Assembly (NCBI GenBank): GCA_964544105.1
Contig: CAZIZQ010000021.1
Coordinates: 1-19,726, forward strand
Length of the DNA stretch: 19,726 nt
Source of the DNA: GCA-016432345 sp964544105
Lineage (GTDB): Bacteria; Patescibacteriota; Microgenomatia; Levybacterales; UBA12049
Reading direction: 5' to 3'
In this document: piece after piece, positions 1 to 5,814 of the stretch
Layout: each line of letters starts with the position of its first letter
Numbering within the stretch: the first letter of the stretch is position 1
Made by a program: the position numbers and the translations under genes
Notes under the pieces: generated by a model
The model's input: only the letters and a program-made list of their open reading frames with translations
The model's database searches: none
Told to the model about the DNA's origin: nothing

Positions 1-51
1 TAAGGCACGCCGCCAGCGTTCATCCTGGACCAGGATCAAATCCTCAAAAAA
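1..51 (-). rRNA. 16S ribosomal RNA, 5' end only
   Basis: The reverse complement carries the 16S start signature TTTGATCCTGG followed by GATGAACGCTGGCGGCG, so the gene reads leftward off the window. The 5' end near position 51 is estimated by alignment to E. coli and is not exact. Helix h1 is intact but has two covarying pairs compared with E. coli. Only about 50 nt are present, so the taxon cannot be assigned from this fragment. The contig stopping inside an rRNA gene suggests that assembly broke at a repeated rRNA operon. Confidence 0.93.
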
Positions 52-235
52 ATTGTCCGCCTCGGCTCGACCGAGTCGAGACGGGACTTCCTACCACTTT
101 CTGATAGACAACCAATTCCGCAATTGGTTGTAGCGTATCTTTTTTTGTTGTTAACGTGCAAAAAATATCCCGCCAAAGGCGGGTATCATTCTGCGATGCA
201 GAGCCCAAAATCTTTGGCGCTATAGTTACATAGTA
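52..235 (-). promoter_or_regulatory. Structured 16S rRNA leader with a terminator-like hairpin
   Basis: Read on the minus strand, the leader holds several perfect small hairpins: CCAAA/TTTGG with a GAT loop; TCTGC/GCAGA with an ATC loop; CCCGCC/GGCGGG with a TTT loop (169-183) followed by ATATTTTTT; and ACAACCAATT/AATTGGTTGT with a 4-nt loop (108-131). A GC-rich imperfect hairpin (about 55-87) then lies just before the 16S. The third hairpin has the form of an intrinsic terminator. It could end transcripts of the upstream DUF5667 gene, or act inside the rRNA leader under antitermination. I see no clear boxA in this leader. Confidence 0.55.
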
Positions 236-241
236 AAATTC

Positions 242-269
242 ATTATAGATCAATTTCCACGTTTGTCAA
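242..269 (-). promoter_or_regulatory. Near-consensus promoter for the 16S rRNA
   Basis: On the minus strand TTGACA (264-269) and TATAAT (242-247) are separated by 16 bp. This is the best match to a sigma-70-type promoter in the window. It overlaps the last codons of the DUF5667 gene and points at the 16S, giving a predicted leader of about 185 nt. The strength of the match fits an rRNA promoter. Confidence 0.75.
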
Positions 270-966
270 CCCTAGACTTTTTCTCTTCTGATTTTTTTTC
301 TTCTGATTTGTCATCTTTTCTTTCTCCCCTTTGCCGTACTTCTTCTTTAATTTTTTCCAAGCGTTCTTGCGTCCGGTCGATTGCAACAGAAACCGGCGCG
401 CTACTTGGAGGTGGCGGCGGCACTACCTGCGGTGCTACCACCGTTGGGGTATTTGTCGGCTGCATAATTATTACTGACGTTACTGTTGGTACATCTTGTT
501 CTTTTGTCAGTTGTGGCGTTTTTTGAAAAATAGTAGGAGAAGGAGAAGGGATCACTGTTGGTTCATTAACCTGTGTTTGTACTTTTGTTAACCCACTTTG
601 ATATGCATCAATTTGTGCAATAAGCACAGCATTTAACTCCTGCTGCTTTTTAGGATCGGAAATTTCAGTAATTGCTAATTGCGTAACTGTTACTTCATCA
701 ACAAAAGTAGATAATCCAGATATGTCATTTTTTGCCAAAAGCATTGATTCTGCCTCGGCATATCGTCTATCCGAAAGGTTGGTATGAAAATATGCCCCTG
801 TTGTTGGATTAAGTGATGCGGCAGCTAAAATAATAACCTCCAAACCCCGCTTATAAGGATACAAAAGATTACCGGGGACAGTGTTTTGGGAAAATAAAAT
901 AAGTACTGTGAGGGGGACAAAAAGAATAGGTATAACAAATGATGCGGTACTAAAAAAACGCTTCAT
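250..966 (-). CDS. DUF5667-type surface protein with Pro/Thr-rich stalk
   Basis: This 238-aa protein starts with a membrane anchor or signal segment (about residues 5-27). A DUF5667-like helical domain follows, with PGNLLYPYKRGLEVI near residues 31-45 and a NLSDRRYAEAE motif near 63-73. This domain is common in Patescibacteria and Chloroflexi and its function is unknown. Residues about 135-195 are rich in Pro, Thr, Val and Ser, including a run of five prolines, like an extracellular linker. The C-terminus is a highly charged Lys/Glu/Arg tail with a short SEEKK duplication. A promoter with TTGACA, 17 bp and TACTCT ends 6 nt before the ATG, so the mRNA may be leaderless. The stop codon overlaps the 16S promoter. 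Confidence 0.75.
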   Translation of the reverse strand: MKRFFSTASFVIPILFVPLTVLILFSQNTVPGNLLYPYKRGLEVIILAAASLNPTTGAYFHTNLSDRRYAEAESMLLAKNDISGLSTFVDEVTVTQLAITEISDPKKQQELNAVLIAQIDAYQSGLTKVQTQVNEPTVIPSPSPTIFQKTPQLTKEQDVPTVTSVIIMQPTNTPTVVAPQVVPPPPPSSAPVSVAIDRTQERLEKIKEEVRQRGERKDDKSEEKKSEEKKSRVDKRGN

Positions 967-972
967 ACCCTA

Positions 973-1001
973 AGAGTAATAAAAACGTACCTACTTGTCA
1001 A
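973..1001 (-). promoter_or_regulatory. Promoter of the first DUF5667 gene, 6 nt from its ATG
   Basis: On the minus strand TTGACA (996-1001), a 17-bp spacer and TACTCT (973-978) are followed by exactly 6 nt and then the ATG at 966. The start site would fall on or next to the start codon. There is no Shine-Dalgarno sequence. Confidence 0.5.
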
Positions 1002-1013
1002 CGCCAAATGGTG

Positions 1014-1019
1014 TATAAT
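1014..1019 (+). promoter_or_regulatory. Possible -10 box upstream of the 118-aa ORF
   Basis: A perfect TATAAT lies about 107 nt before the ATG at 1126. No good -35 hexamer sits at 16-18 bp; a TTGTCA is present but only 13 bp away. If used, the mRNA would carry a leader of about 100 nt. An alternative weak pair (TTGACT, 17 bp, TAGCGT) lies further downstream. Confidence 0.3.
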
Positions 1020-1125
1020 CCGTCTTCATTCTATTGACTCAACGGACATAACTTGCTAGCGTGGATTCTAACCATCTATATGGATCTAACACGGCCATTA
1101 CTTAAGGAGTTTAGGAAAAAAAGCC

Positions 1126-1482
1126 ATGCACTATTGGCCGACCGCAAAACGGCTGCCTAAAAATGCGGAAACTTTGAGTATTTTTGATCGGACAAAATCG
1201 TTTTTGCATACACCACTGCACCCAACCAACAAAAAAAGGCAAGAAGAATTTTTGGTCGTGCTAGAAAAAGAAATCACCCAGCTTTTAGGCAACGAAGTCG
1301 CCAAAAGCGTGACGCGCCAGTTGCAAAAAAACCAGAGCTTTTCTACAGCCCAGCACTTTAGCTCTATTGTCCACCCCAGGACACTAAACGCAACATTACA
1401 GTCAGCCCTCCCCTTTTTTGAAGCAGATCCCAAAGATGAAGCATGTCCCACCCATTCCACCTTAGAGGTGGAATCCTATTGA
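1126..1482 (+). CDS. Unrecognised 118-aa protein, possibly a truncated N-terminal fragment
   Basis: I cannot assign this protein to a family. It is basic, has no membrane segment, and is predicted to be helical in its middle part (residues about 38-75). An AGGA 9 nt before the ATG is an acceptable ribosome-binding site, and AAGGAG lies further up. The last residues (from about 108) are encoded by a perfect 9-bp inverted repeat (1454-1474), and the stop codon follows within 10 nt. This suggests that the original reading frame was longer and was cut by insertion of the palindrome or by decay. The broken DUF3800 gene next to it supports local decay. The antisense ORF over the same bases looks like a shadow. 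Confidence 0.5.
   Translation: MHYWPTAKRLPKNAETLSIFDRTKSFLHTPLHPTNKKRQEEFLVVLEKEITQLLGNEVAKSVTRQLQKNQSFSTAQHFSSIVHPRTLNATLQSALPFFEADPKDEACPTHSTLEVESY
1454..1474. repeat. Perfect 9-bp palindrome at the end of the 118-aa ORF
   Basis: ATTCCACCT and AGGTGGAAT flank a TAG loop. The repeat lies inside the last codons of the ORF. No T-run follows, so it is not a typical terminator. It resembles the other short palindromes in this window more than a regulatory site. Confidence 0.6.
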
Positions 1483-1549
1483 CACCTTGGGTATTTAGCT
1501 TTTTTGCTTCATAACCCGGGTTTCTGACAATCTACGATAAACTTCAATT

Positions 1550-2167
1550 ATGCTTGTTTTTATAGATGACTCTGGTGATCCCGGGTTTAAAATTGAAAAA
1601 GGTTCAAGTAAAGTATTCGTGATTGCCTTAGTAATCTTTGATGACAATTTGGTTGCAGAAGAAACTGCTGTTGCATTAAAAAAGCTACGAAGAGACCTTA
1701 AATTCCCTGATACTGTAGAATTTAAATTTCATAAAAGCAGAAAAAATGTTAAAGAAAAATTTTTGCAAACTTGTTCTAAATTCACTTTTCGAATTCGGGC
1801 AGTCGTTGTGAAAAAAGATGTAATTCATAGTAATTACTTATGAACAAATAAAGAGTCTTTCTTTAATTATGTAGTTATGCAGGTCTTAAAAAATAACAGC
1901 GGAACAATTAAAAAAGCAAAACTAAGATTCGATAAGCGCGGGGAGCAAAGAATTAGAAATGAATTACGCTCATACTTAAGTCATGAACTTGATAATAAAA
2001 ATAAACATATTTTTGCTGATTTAAAATTCGTTGATTCAAAAGAAAATATACTTATACAACTTGCGGATATGGTTGCTGGTTGTATAGCCTCATATTACAA
2101 AGAAAAAGATAAAGACCTCCTTCGGATTATAAGGAAACGAGTAGAAAATATTTGGGAGTTTAAATGA
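1550..2167 (+). pseudogene. DUF3800 family gene interrupted by one in-frame TGA
   Basis: Two ORF pieces lie in the same frame and are separated only by a TGA codon at 1841-1843 (codon 98). Read through, they give 205 residues, a normal length for DUF3800. The N-terminus has FIDDSGDPGF, matching the family's acidic start motif. The C-terminal half has SKENILIQLADMVAG, matching the conserved Q-L-A-D-x-x-A-G segment. There is no frameshift or other stop. DUF3800 proteins have a proposed nuclease-like fold and are often found near mobile and defence genes. The gene is visibly more AT-rich than its neighbours, which fits acquisition by transfer. The TGA is probably a nonsense mutation; sequencing error or readthrough is possible. 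An independent start at 1877 would give only the C-terminal part. Confidence 0.75.
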
Positions 2168-2169
2168 GC

Positions 2170-2237
2170 GACCCTGCTTCCTATCCAAACGTAAGCTTGG
2201 AACGCGCGCCGTCCGGCGACAATTCGGAAACAGGGTC
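2170..2237. other. GC-rich structured element after the DUF3800 stop
   Basis: GACCCTG (2170-2176) pairs with CAGGGTC (2231-2237), and inside them TTCC pairs with GGAA. Two further stems lie within: TCCAA with TTGGA, and GCCG with CGGC. This gives a compact three-way-junction fold of about 68 nt, much richer in GC than the flanks, starting 2 nt after the DUF3800 stop. It matches no tRNA, SRP RNA or riboswitch consensus that I can recognise. It may be a structured RNA, a terminator-like 3' end, or a small mobile palindromic element. The rest of the gap to 2423 shows only the terminator below. Confidence 0.45.
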
Positions 2238-2318
2238 TTTGTAATTGGTATTATAACATAAGAAGATCTTAGATTACAATTTAGATTGTCAAATAAGCCT
2301 TTTTTCCTATTGACAGAT

Positions 2319-2342
2319 GCAAATAAAAAAGGCCAGGCCTTT
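2319..2342 (-). terminator. Intrinsic terminator for the minus-strand gene at 2423
   Basis: The perfect inverted repeat AAAGGCCAGGCCTTT (2328-2342) is followed on the minus strand by TTTTTTATTT. It lies about 80 nt past the stop of the minus-strand ORF ending at 2423. The 1-nt centre means the real loop must take up some of the stem bases. Confidence 0.5.
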
Positions 2343-2422
2343 AAGGGGTGTCCCTATTTTCTAAGCCTGCTGCTGACGGTCAAAAATATGAAGGGTATAG
2401 GCTTTAAGTAATGTGGTTGGTT

Positions 2423-2704
2423 TTAATGAACCGCCAATTTTCTCAAAAATCGAATCTCATCAGGTTCATATTCCTTAATGCTTCCAGCACTTGCTTTGCG
2501 ATATTCTATTTCATCTTTTCGTTGCGCTCTGTCCACCGACACTAAATCTGAATCGTCTGTCTCAAATGTATTTTCAAGTTGTTCTTGTGCGACAAAAAAG
2601 TCCCAGCTTCGGAAGAGGCTTGGCTCAACTCTCATTCCGTCATTAACTACCTCTACAAAATCTAAAAGCACATCGTTTAGAGGTACAACTCTATCAAGTA
2701 CCAT
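2423..2704 (-). CDS. Hypothetical acidic 93-aa protein
   Basis: I do not recognise this protein. It has no membrane segment and is acidic, with a hydrophobic, probably folded N-terminal half (residues 1-35) and a charged C-terminal half ending in EPDEIRFLRKLAVH. A terminator-like hairpin follows it, and CATGAT lies 5 nt before the ATG as a weak -10. A GGAG further upstream is placed for a 6-codon leader ORF that overlaps the start. The opposite-strand ORF over the same bases is Ser-rich and looks like a shadow. Confidence 0.45.
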   Translation of the reverse strand: MVLDRVVPLNDVLLDFVEVVNDGMRVEPSLFRSWDFFVAQEQLENTFETDDSDLVSVDRAQRKDEIEYRKASAGSIKEYEPDEIRFLRKLAVH

Positions 2705-2785
2705 TGTTAATCATGGGCTATATTCTCCAATATCATCTAAAGTTGATTTATTTGATATTCAAGTCTAGCCATATTTCCCTATATA

Positions 2786-3319
2786 TTACGCTTTCTGCTT
2801 CATGGCTTCGTAGAGGACTATCCCAAGACTCACCATCACATTCAGACTTTTATTCACTCCCCACATCGGTAATTCCACAATTTGATCGACAATATCCAAG
2901 ACTTCTTTTGACACCCCTGCTGTCTCGTGACCAACAACAAATGCAATAGGAAATGAATAATCCGCTTTATCGTATGGTATACTCTTTTCACTCTGCTCTA
3001 TCGCGATTACCCTGATTCCTGATTCCTGATTCCTGATTCGACTTATTGCTTCAAGTGCACTTGAAAAGTAGCTCCAAGTTACCCATTCTGTTGTATTTAT
3101 CGACGCCCGCTTAATTCTAATACTTGGCGGTGTCTCTGTATCTCCACACAATATGACTTTCTCCGCCGCCACCGCATCTGCCAGCCGAAAAATTGCCCCC
3201 ACATTATAGGTATCTAAAACATTATCAAGAATAATATAAATGGGGTGTTTTTTAATTGCTTTTATTTCTTCTTTTTGAGGTGTTGTCGTTCGCAGTTGCT
3301 TTGCTCCTAATTTTATCAT
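2786..3319 (-). CDS. SpoU/TrmH family RNA 2'-O-ribose methyltransferase
   Basis: This 177-aa protein has the three SpoU (SPOUT) motifs in order. Motif 1 is NVGAIFRLADA (about residues 39-49). Motif 2 is VVGHETAGVS near residues 128-137. Motif 3 is LPMWGVNKSLNVMVSLGI (about 149-166). The family forms knotted dimers that use S-adenosylmethionine to methylate the 2'-O of tRNA or rRNA; the exact target cannot be read here. It is a minimal catalytic domain without the N-terminal extension seen in RlmB. Residues about 94-103 (around IRNQESGIR) are encoded by four tandem copies of a 7-bp repeat, in a loop before the next core strand. The start overlaps the stop of the upstream DUF5667 gene as ATGA. 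Confidence 0.9.
   Translation of the reverse strand: MIKLGAKQLRTTTPQKEEIKAIKKHPIYIILDNVLDTYNVGAIFRLADAVAAEKVILCGDTETPPSIRIKRASINTTEWVTWSYFSSALEAISRIRNQESGIRVIAIEQSEKSIPYDKADYSFPIAFVVGHETAGVSKEVLDIVDQIVELPMWGVNKSLNVMVSLGIVLYEAMKQKA
3011..3038. repeat. Heptanucleotide tandem repeat (CCTGATT)x4 in the TrmH-like gene
   Basis: Four perfect head-to-tail copies of CCTGATT (AATCAGG on the coding strand) span 28 bp inside the gene. The repeat encodes a polar loop and keeps the frame. Gain or loss of one unit would shift the frame, whereas three units would not. Confidence 0.95.
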
Positions 3320-4149
3320 TCTTCCTCGCTCTTTTTTAGTTCTTCTGTTTTTTCTCGGGCTTCTCTAAATTGCTCTGCTGCTTTTTTTGATTCCTCAATT
3401 GCTTTTTTTGCCTGGTCTAACGCGCGCTCTCTTTCCTTAAAAAGAGCTTCTTGTTTTTTTCCTGCCGAATAGCCGGCCTGCCTGCGCAGTTCTTTTAATT
3501 GGTGCTCAACCCTCTCCGCGGATTTAGACGCATCATCAACTTCGTCTTCCACAATCCTATGCAAATCTTCCTCTATTTCATTTTCTATTTCGTCTTCTGG
3601 CAAAGAATCTTCCACCATTACTTTTGCTTTAAGCAGCCCCTCTTGCGCTGACTTTGCCTTAAACTTTATCTCTTTATTTTCTGTTGCCTCTAATACATCT
3701 AGTCTTTCCTGTTTTTGCTTAATTTTTTCATTAACATCCTTAGCCAATGCAGAAACATTTCTGCCCGTTAGCTTTGCGTCATTAAGTGATTCCGCTGCTT
3801 TTCCTAAATTCTCAACCACTCCCTGCAATGCCACATCTATACCCTTTTTATTATTCTTGGCTAACATAAACCGCAACTCTGCCATGCGTTCCCCGGCAAT
3901 ATCTGCCCTAACTTTTGCTTTTGCTTCGGGAGAAAATGCAAGCAGGAGACGGGTGCTTTGTTTGATCTGGTCGAGGAAAAAAAGCGGACTGTCCGGAAGT
4001 ATTAGCCCCGGCCCCTCGACAGTTGGCGGAATCTGGGCCGCGCTGGTTGTACTTTCTCCCAATACTCTTTCTTTATGGTGGGCAAAAACAGAAACGCTGC
4101 TGGAGAGAAATAACGAAAGCCCAAAGAAAAAAGCCAAAAATCTTTTCAC
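3316..4149 (-). CDS. Exported DUF5667 protein with long charged coiled coil
   Basis: I place the start at the GTG at 4149 (277 aa), because a TTGACA, 18 bp, CATAAT promoter lies exactly 6 nt before it. An upstream TTG at 4185 in the same frame is part of that -35 box. Residues about 1-24 are a signal peptide ending near VFAHH. The DUF5667 domain has LPDSPLFFLDQIKQ and SPEAKAKVRADIAGERMAEL (about residues 49-90). From about residue 115 to the end the protein is a nearly continuous Lys/Glu/Ala-rich coiled coil. It is probably secreted or anchored at the surface; its function is unknown. The stop overlaps the start of the TrmH-like gene as ATGA, so the two are probably translated together. RRQAGYSAGKK (about 224-234) interrupts the coiled coil and is encoded by GC-rich sequence. 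Confidence 0.8.
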   Translation of the reverse strand: MKRFLAFFFGLSLFLSSSVSVFAHHKERVLGESTTSAAQIPPTVEGPGLILPDSPLFFLDQIKQSTRLLLAFSPEAKAKVRADIAGERMAELRFMLAKNNKKGIDVALQGVVENLGKAAESLNDAKLTGRNVSALAKDVNEKIKQKQERLDVLEATENKEIKFKAKSAQEGLLKAKVMVEDSLPEDEIENEIEEDLHRIVEDEVDDASKSAERVEHQLKELRRQAGYSAGKKQEALFKERERALDQAKKAIEESKKAAEQFREAREKTEELKKSEEE

Positions 4150-4155
4150 AAAACT

Positions 4156-4185
4156 ATTATGATATCTTTTTTGCAAAGATGTCAA
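4156..4185 (-). promoter_or_regulatory. Promoter of the second DUF5667 gene
   Basis: On the minus strand TTGACA (4180-4185), an 18-bp spacer and CATAAT (4156-4161) end 6 nt before the GTG start. This promoter is interleaved with the plus-strand promoter for the lipoprotein-like gene, so the two probably compete for RNA polymerase. Confidence 0.55.
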
Positions 4186-4199
4186 TAGTATGGTATACT
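4171..4199 (+). promoter_or_regulatory. Extended -10 promoter of the lipoprotein-like gene
   Basis: TTGCAA (4171-4176), a 17-bp spacer and TATACT (4194-4199) preceded by TGG form an extended -10 promoter. Only 10 nt separate the -10 from the ATG at 4210, and there is no Shine-Dalgarno sequence. Confidence 0.6.
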
Positions 4200-4209
4200 A
4201 TAAGACAAC

Positions 4210-5337
4210 ATGATAGGCAAAGAAATTTTACTCGCAGGCTTAGTAGCATTTACCGCATGTACACCAACCAGACAAGAACCACTACGTCCTACTACGCCAA
4301 TCGTAGGCACTCCCCGCGCGGCCGACGCAGGCGCAACGCCGTTTCCAACTCTGGACCCGGCACTGCCTCGTCCTACTCCACAAGAGACAGCAATTCCTCT
4401 TTCTTTAGATCAGTGGAGACAACTTCCTTCTGAAGAAAGAATACGAAGGCTCGAGAAAAATCAAACTCCTTCACTTCCTAATTTTAGTAATTTAGATGAA
4501 CTCGCCATCGCCACAGTATCAGACTGGTGTAAAAGGACGCACTGCGGAAGAAACGAAGTAACAATTGGATTCTTATCTCCCTCTGGTTTCGTAACGGCAT
4601 TAGAAAAAGAGCTTGGAAGAAAGTTTGAACCAGAAGAGGCAAATAGAATTGCCCAGACAAGAGTAACAAAACTCTCACAAGACAAGACAAGACTTCTTCT
4701 TAATACAGTTGCTATTCAACGATACGCGGCCGCTCTATCACAACTTAGACCGGATGCCGCTCGATCCCTGCAAAGAAAAGGCATAGATTTGACTGTTGCC
4801 GCAGCAAAAACAATATTACTTCAACAGCTACTAGTTAAAAATATGTCAGAAGAGGTATATCAACCATCTCCGGCGACAAAACTTACGCTTCCAAGCCAAC
4901 AAACTATTACCATTGACAAAATAGACGGTCTTTTCGTTGACGGAAATGCCGATGGACAACCAATTTCGAGTGGGGGCATGAGCAACATTCTTGGTTCAAT
5001 AATGGTGGAGATGCTTTGTAAAGAAAGTGGTACGGCATATATCCCGATTGCGCCATACGATAAAGCAGTATCAATGATGAAAACATTGCTTGAATCAACA
5101 ACTCTTACCGATCAAGATCTTGTAGATATATTTCAAGGAAAGCAATTTGTACAAAAACTGCTTCTTGGACTTGGGTCTTTGAAAAATGGACAAGCTGATG
5201 CTGCCCTTGGAATCCAAGCATACACAATTATGAGCCTTTACGCAGATAACACAATTCTCTCTGCTAATCAAGCGCAGTCTCTTCTTGAACATATCTATGG
5301 CAAAAGACTTTTCGGCCCAAATCCTCCAACAATCTAA
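4210..5337 (+). CDS. Putative lipoprotein of unknown function
   Basis: This 375-aa protein has a short hydrophobic N-terminus ending in LVAFTAC, a plausible but non-ideal lipobox with Cys17 as the lipidation site. A Pro/Thr-rich linker follows (about residues 18-63). The rest is a soluble, mostly helical domain with repeated Gln/Leu-rich segments and one CxxxxxC pair near residues 108-114. I recognise no family motif. The gene has its own divergent promoter and faces away from the second DUF5667 gene. It is likely attached to the outer face of the membrane, which is inference from the signal and linker only. Confidence 0.65.
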   Translation: MIGKEILLAGLVAFTACTPTRQEPLRPTTPIVGTPRAADAGATPFPTLDPALPRPTPQETAIPLSLDQWRQLPSEERIRRLEKNQTPSLPNFSNLDELAIATVSDWCKRTHCGRNEVTIGFLSPSGFVTALEKELGRKFEPEEANRIAQTRVTKLSQDKTRLLLNTVAIQRYAAALSQLRPDAARSLQRKGIDLTVAAAKTILLQQLLVKNMSEEVYQPSPATKLTLPSQQTITIDKIDGLFVDGNADGQPISSGGMSNILGSIMVEMLCKESGTAYIPIAPYDKAVSMMKTLLESTTLTDQDLVDIFQGKQFVQKLLLGLGSLKNGQADAALGIQAYTIMSLYADNTILSANQAQSLLEHIYGKRLFGPNPPTI

Positions 5338-5351
5338 TTGAGCAAGAGTGT

Positions 5352-5357
5352 TATAAT
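5352..5357 (+). promoter_or_regulatory. TATAAT box 6 nt before the YdjM-like ATG
   Basis: A perfect TATAAT is followed by 6 nt and the ATG at 5364. No good -35 is present. The start site would fall on or next to the start codon, and there is no Shine-Dalgarno sequence. Confidence 0.5.
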
Positions 5358-5363
5358 ATCTCT

Positions 5364-5807
5364 ATGACCGCGACAGGACACGCAATTATTGGCACACTTA
5401 TTGCCGCAAAAATTGGTAATCCCTACCTGGCAGTACCGCTGGCTATTGCTTCGCACATTGCAGCAGACCTTATTCCCCACTGGGACACGGCAACAAACGT
5501 AAAAGCAAAAGGCAAACACCGTGTTATTGTGGAAACCCTCTATGATATTGCCCTGGGCTTTTTCCTTTCCTGGCTGCTTATTATCTATTTCTTTCCAAAC
5601 ACAAACCCCATATATGTGATTTTTATGATTTTGGTTTCCCAATCCCTGGACTGGCTTACGGCCCCTTATTATTTTTGGAATATGCAGTTTCCCCTATTTC
5701 GCTGGGCATATACATTTCAAAAAAAATTTGATAATTCACTTGATGCCCCCTGGGGCATTATTATTCAAGTAATTGTACTTGTACTCCTTATTGCACTAAC
5801 TGTATAA
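5364..5807 (+). CDS. YdjM-like (PF04307-type) membrane hydrolase
   Basis: This 147-aa membrane protein has 3-4 hydrophobic segments. The N-terminal pattern GHAIIGTLIA, then ASHIAADLIPHWD (residues 29-41), resembles the His/Asp metal-ligand pattern of the YdjM family of predicted metal-dependent membrane hydrolases (His6, His31, Asp35, His39, Asp41). The substrate is unknown. It is shorter than many family members, and most similarity is in the first 45 residues. The end of the gene contains the promoter for the homoserine dehydrogenase gene, which starts 7 nt after the stop. Confidence 0.6.
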   Translation: MTATGHAIIGTLIAAKIGNPYLAVPLAIASHIAADLIPHWDTATNVKAKGKHRVIVETLYDIALGFFLSWLLIIYFFPNTNPIYVIFMILVSQSLDWLTAPYYFWNMQFPLFRWAYTFQKKFDNSLDAPWGIIIQVIVLVLLIALTV

Positions 5808-5808
5808 T
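5779..5808 (+). promoter_or_regulatory. Promoter of the homoserine dehydrogenase gene
   Basis: TTGTAC (5779-5784), an 18-bp spacer and a perfect TATAAT (5803-5808) lie inside the 3' end of the YdjM-like gene. Exactly 6 nt separate the -10 from the ATG at 5815, so a leaderless mRNA is predicted. Confidence 0.6.
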
Positions 5809-5814
5809 CGACCA

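Noticed and set aside
44..253. Minus-strand 69-aa ORF across the 16S leader
   Set aside because: It lies in structured leader sequence, runs into the 16S and shows no protein-like features.
1550..2167. TGA recoded as glycine in this organism
   Set aside because: TGA ends several complete genes (hom, topA, mntA, DUF5667), often in ATGA overlaps, so code 11 fits better.
2170..2237. tRNA or SRP RNA in the structured element
   Set aside because: No T-arm or anticodon arrangement fits. The GGAAGCAG string on the minus strand lacks the SRP tetraloop and its partner strand.
3464..3490. Coding palindrome in the DUF5667 coiled coil (QAGYSAG)
   Set aside because: It is GC-rich and suggestive, but the inverted repeat is too imperfect to claim.
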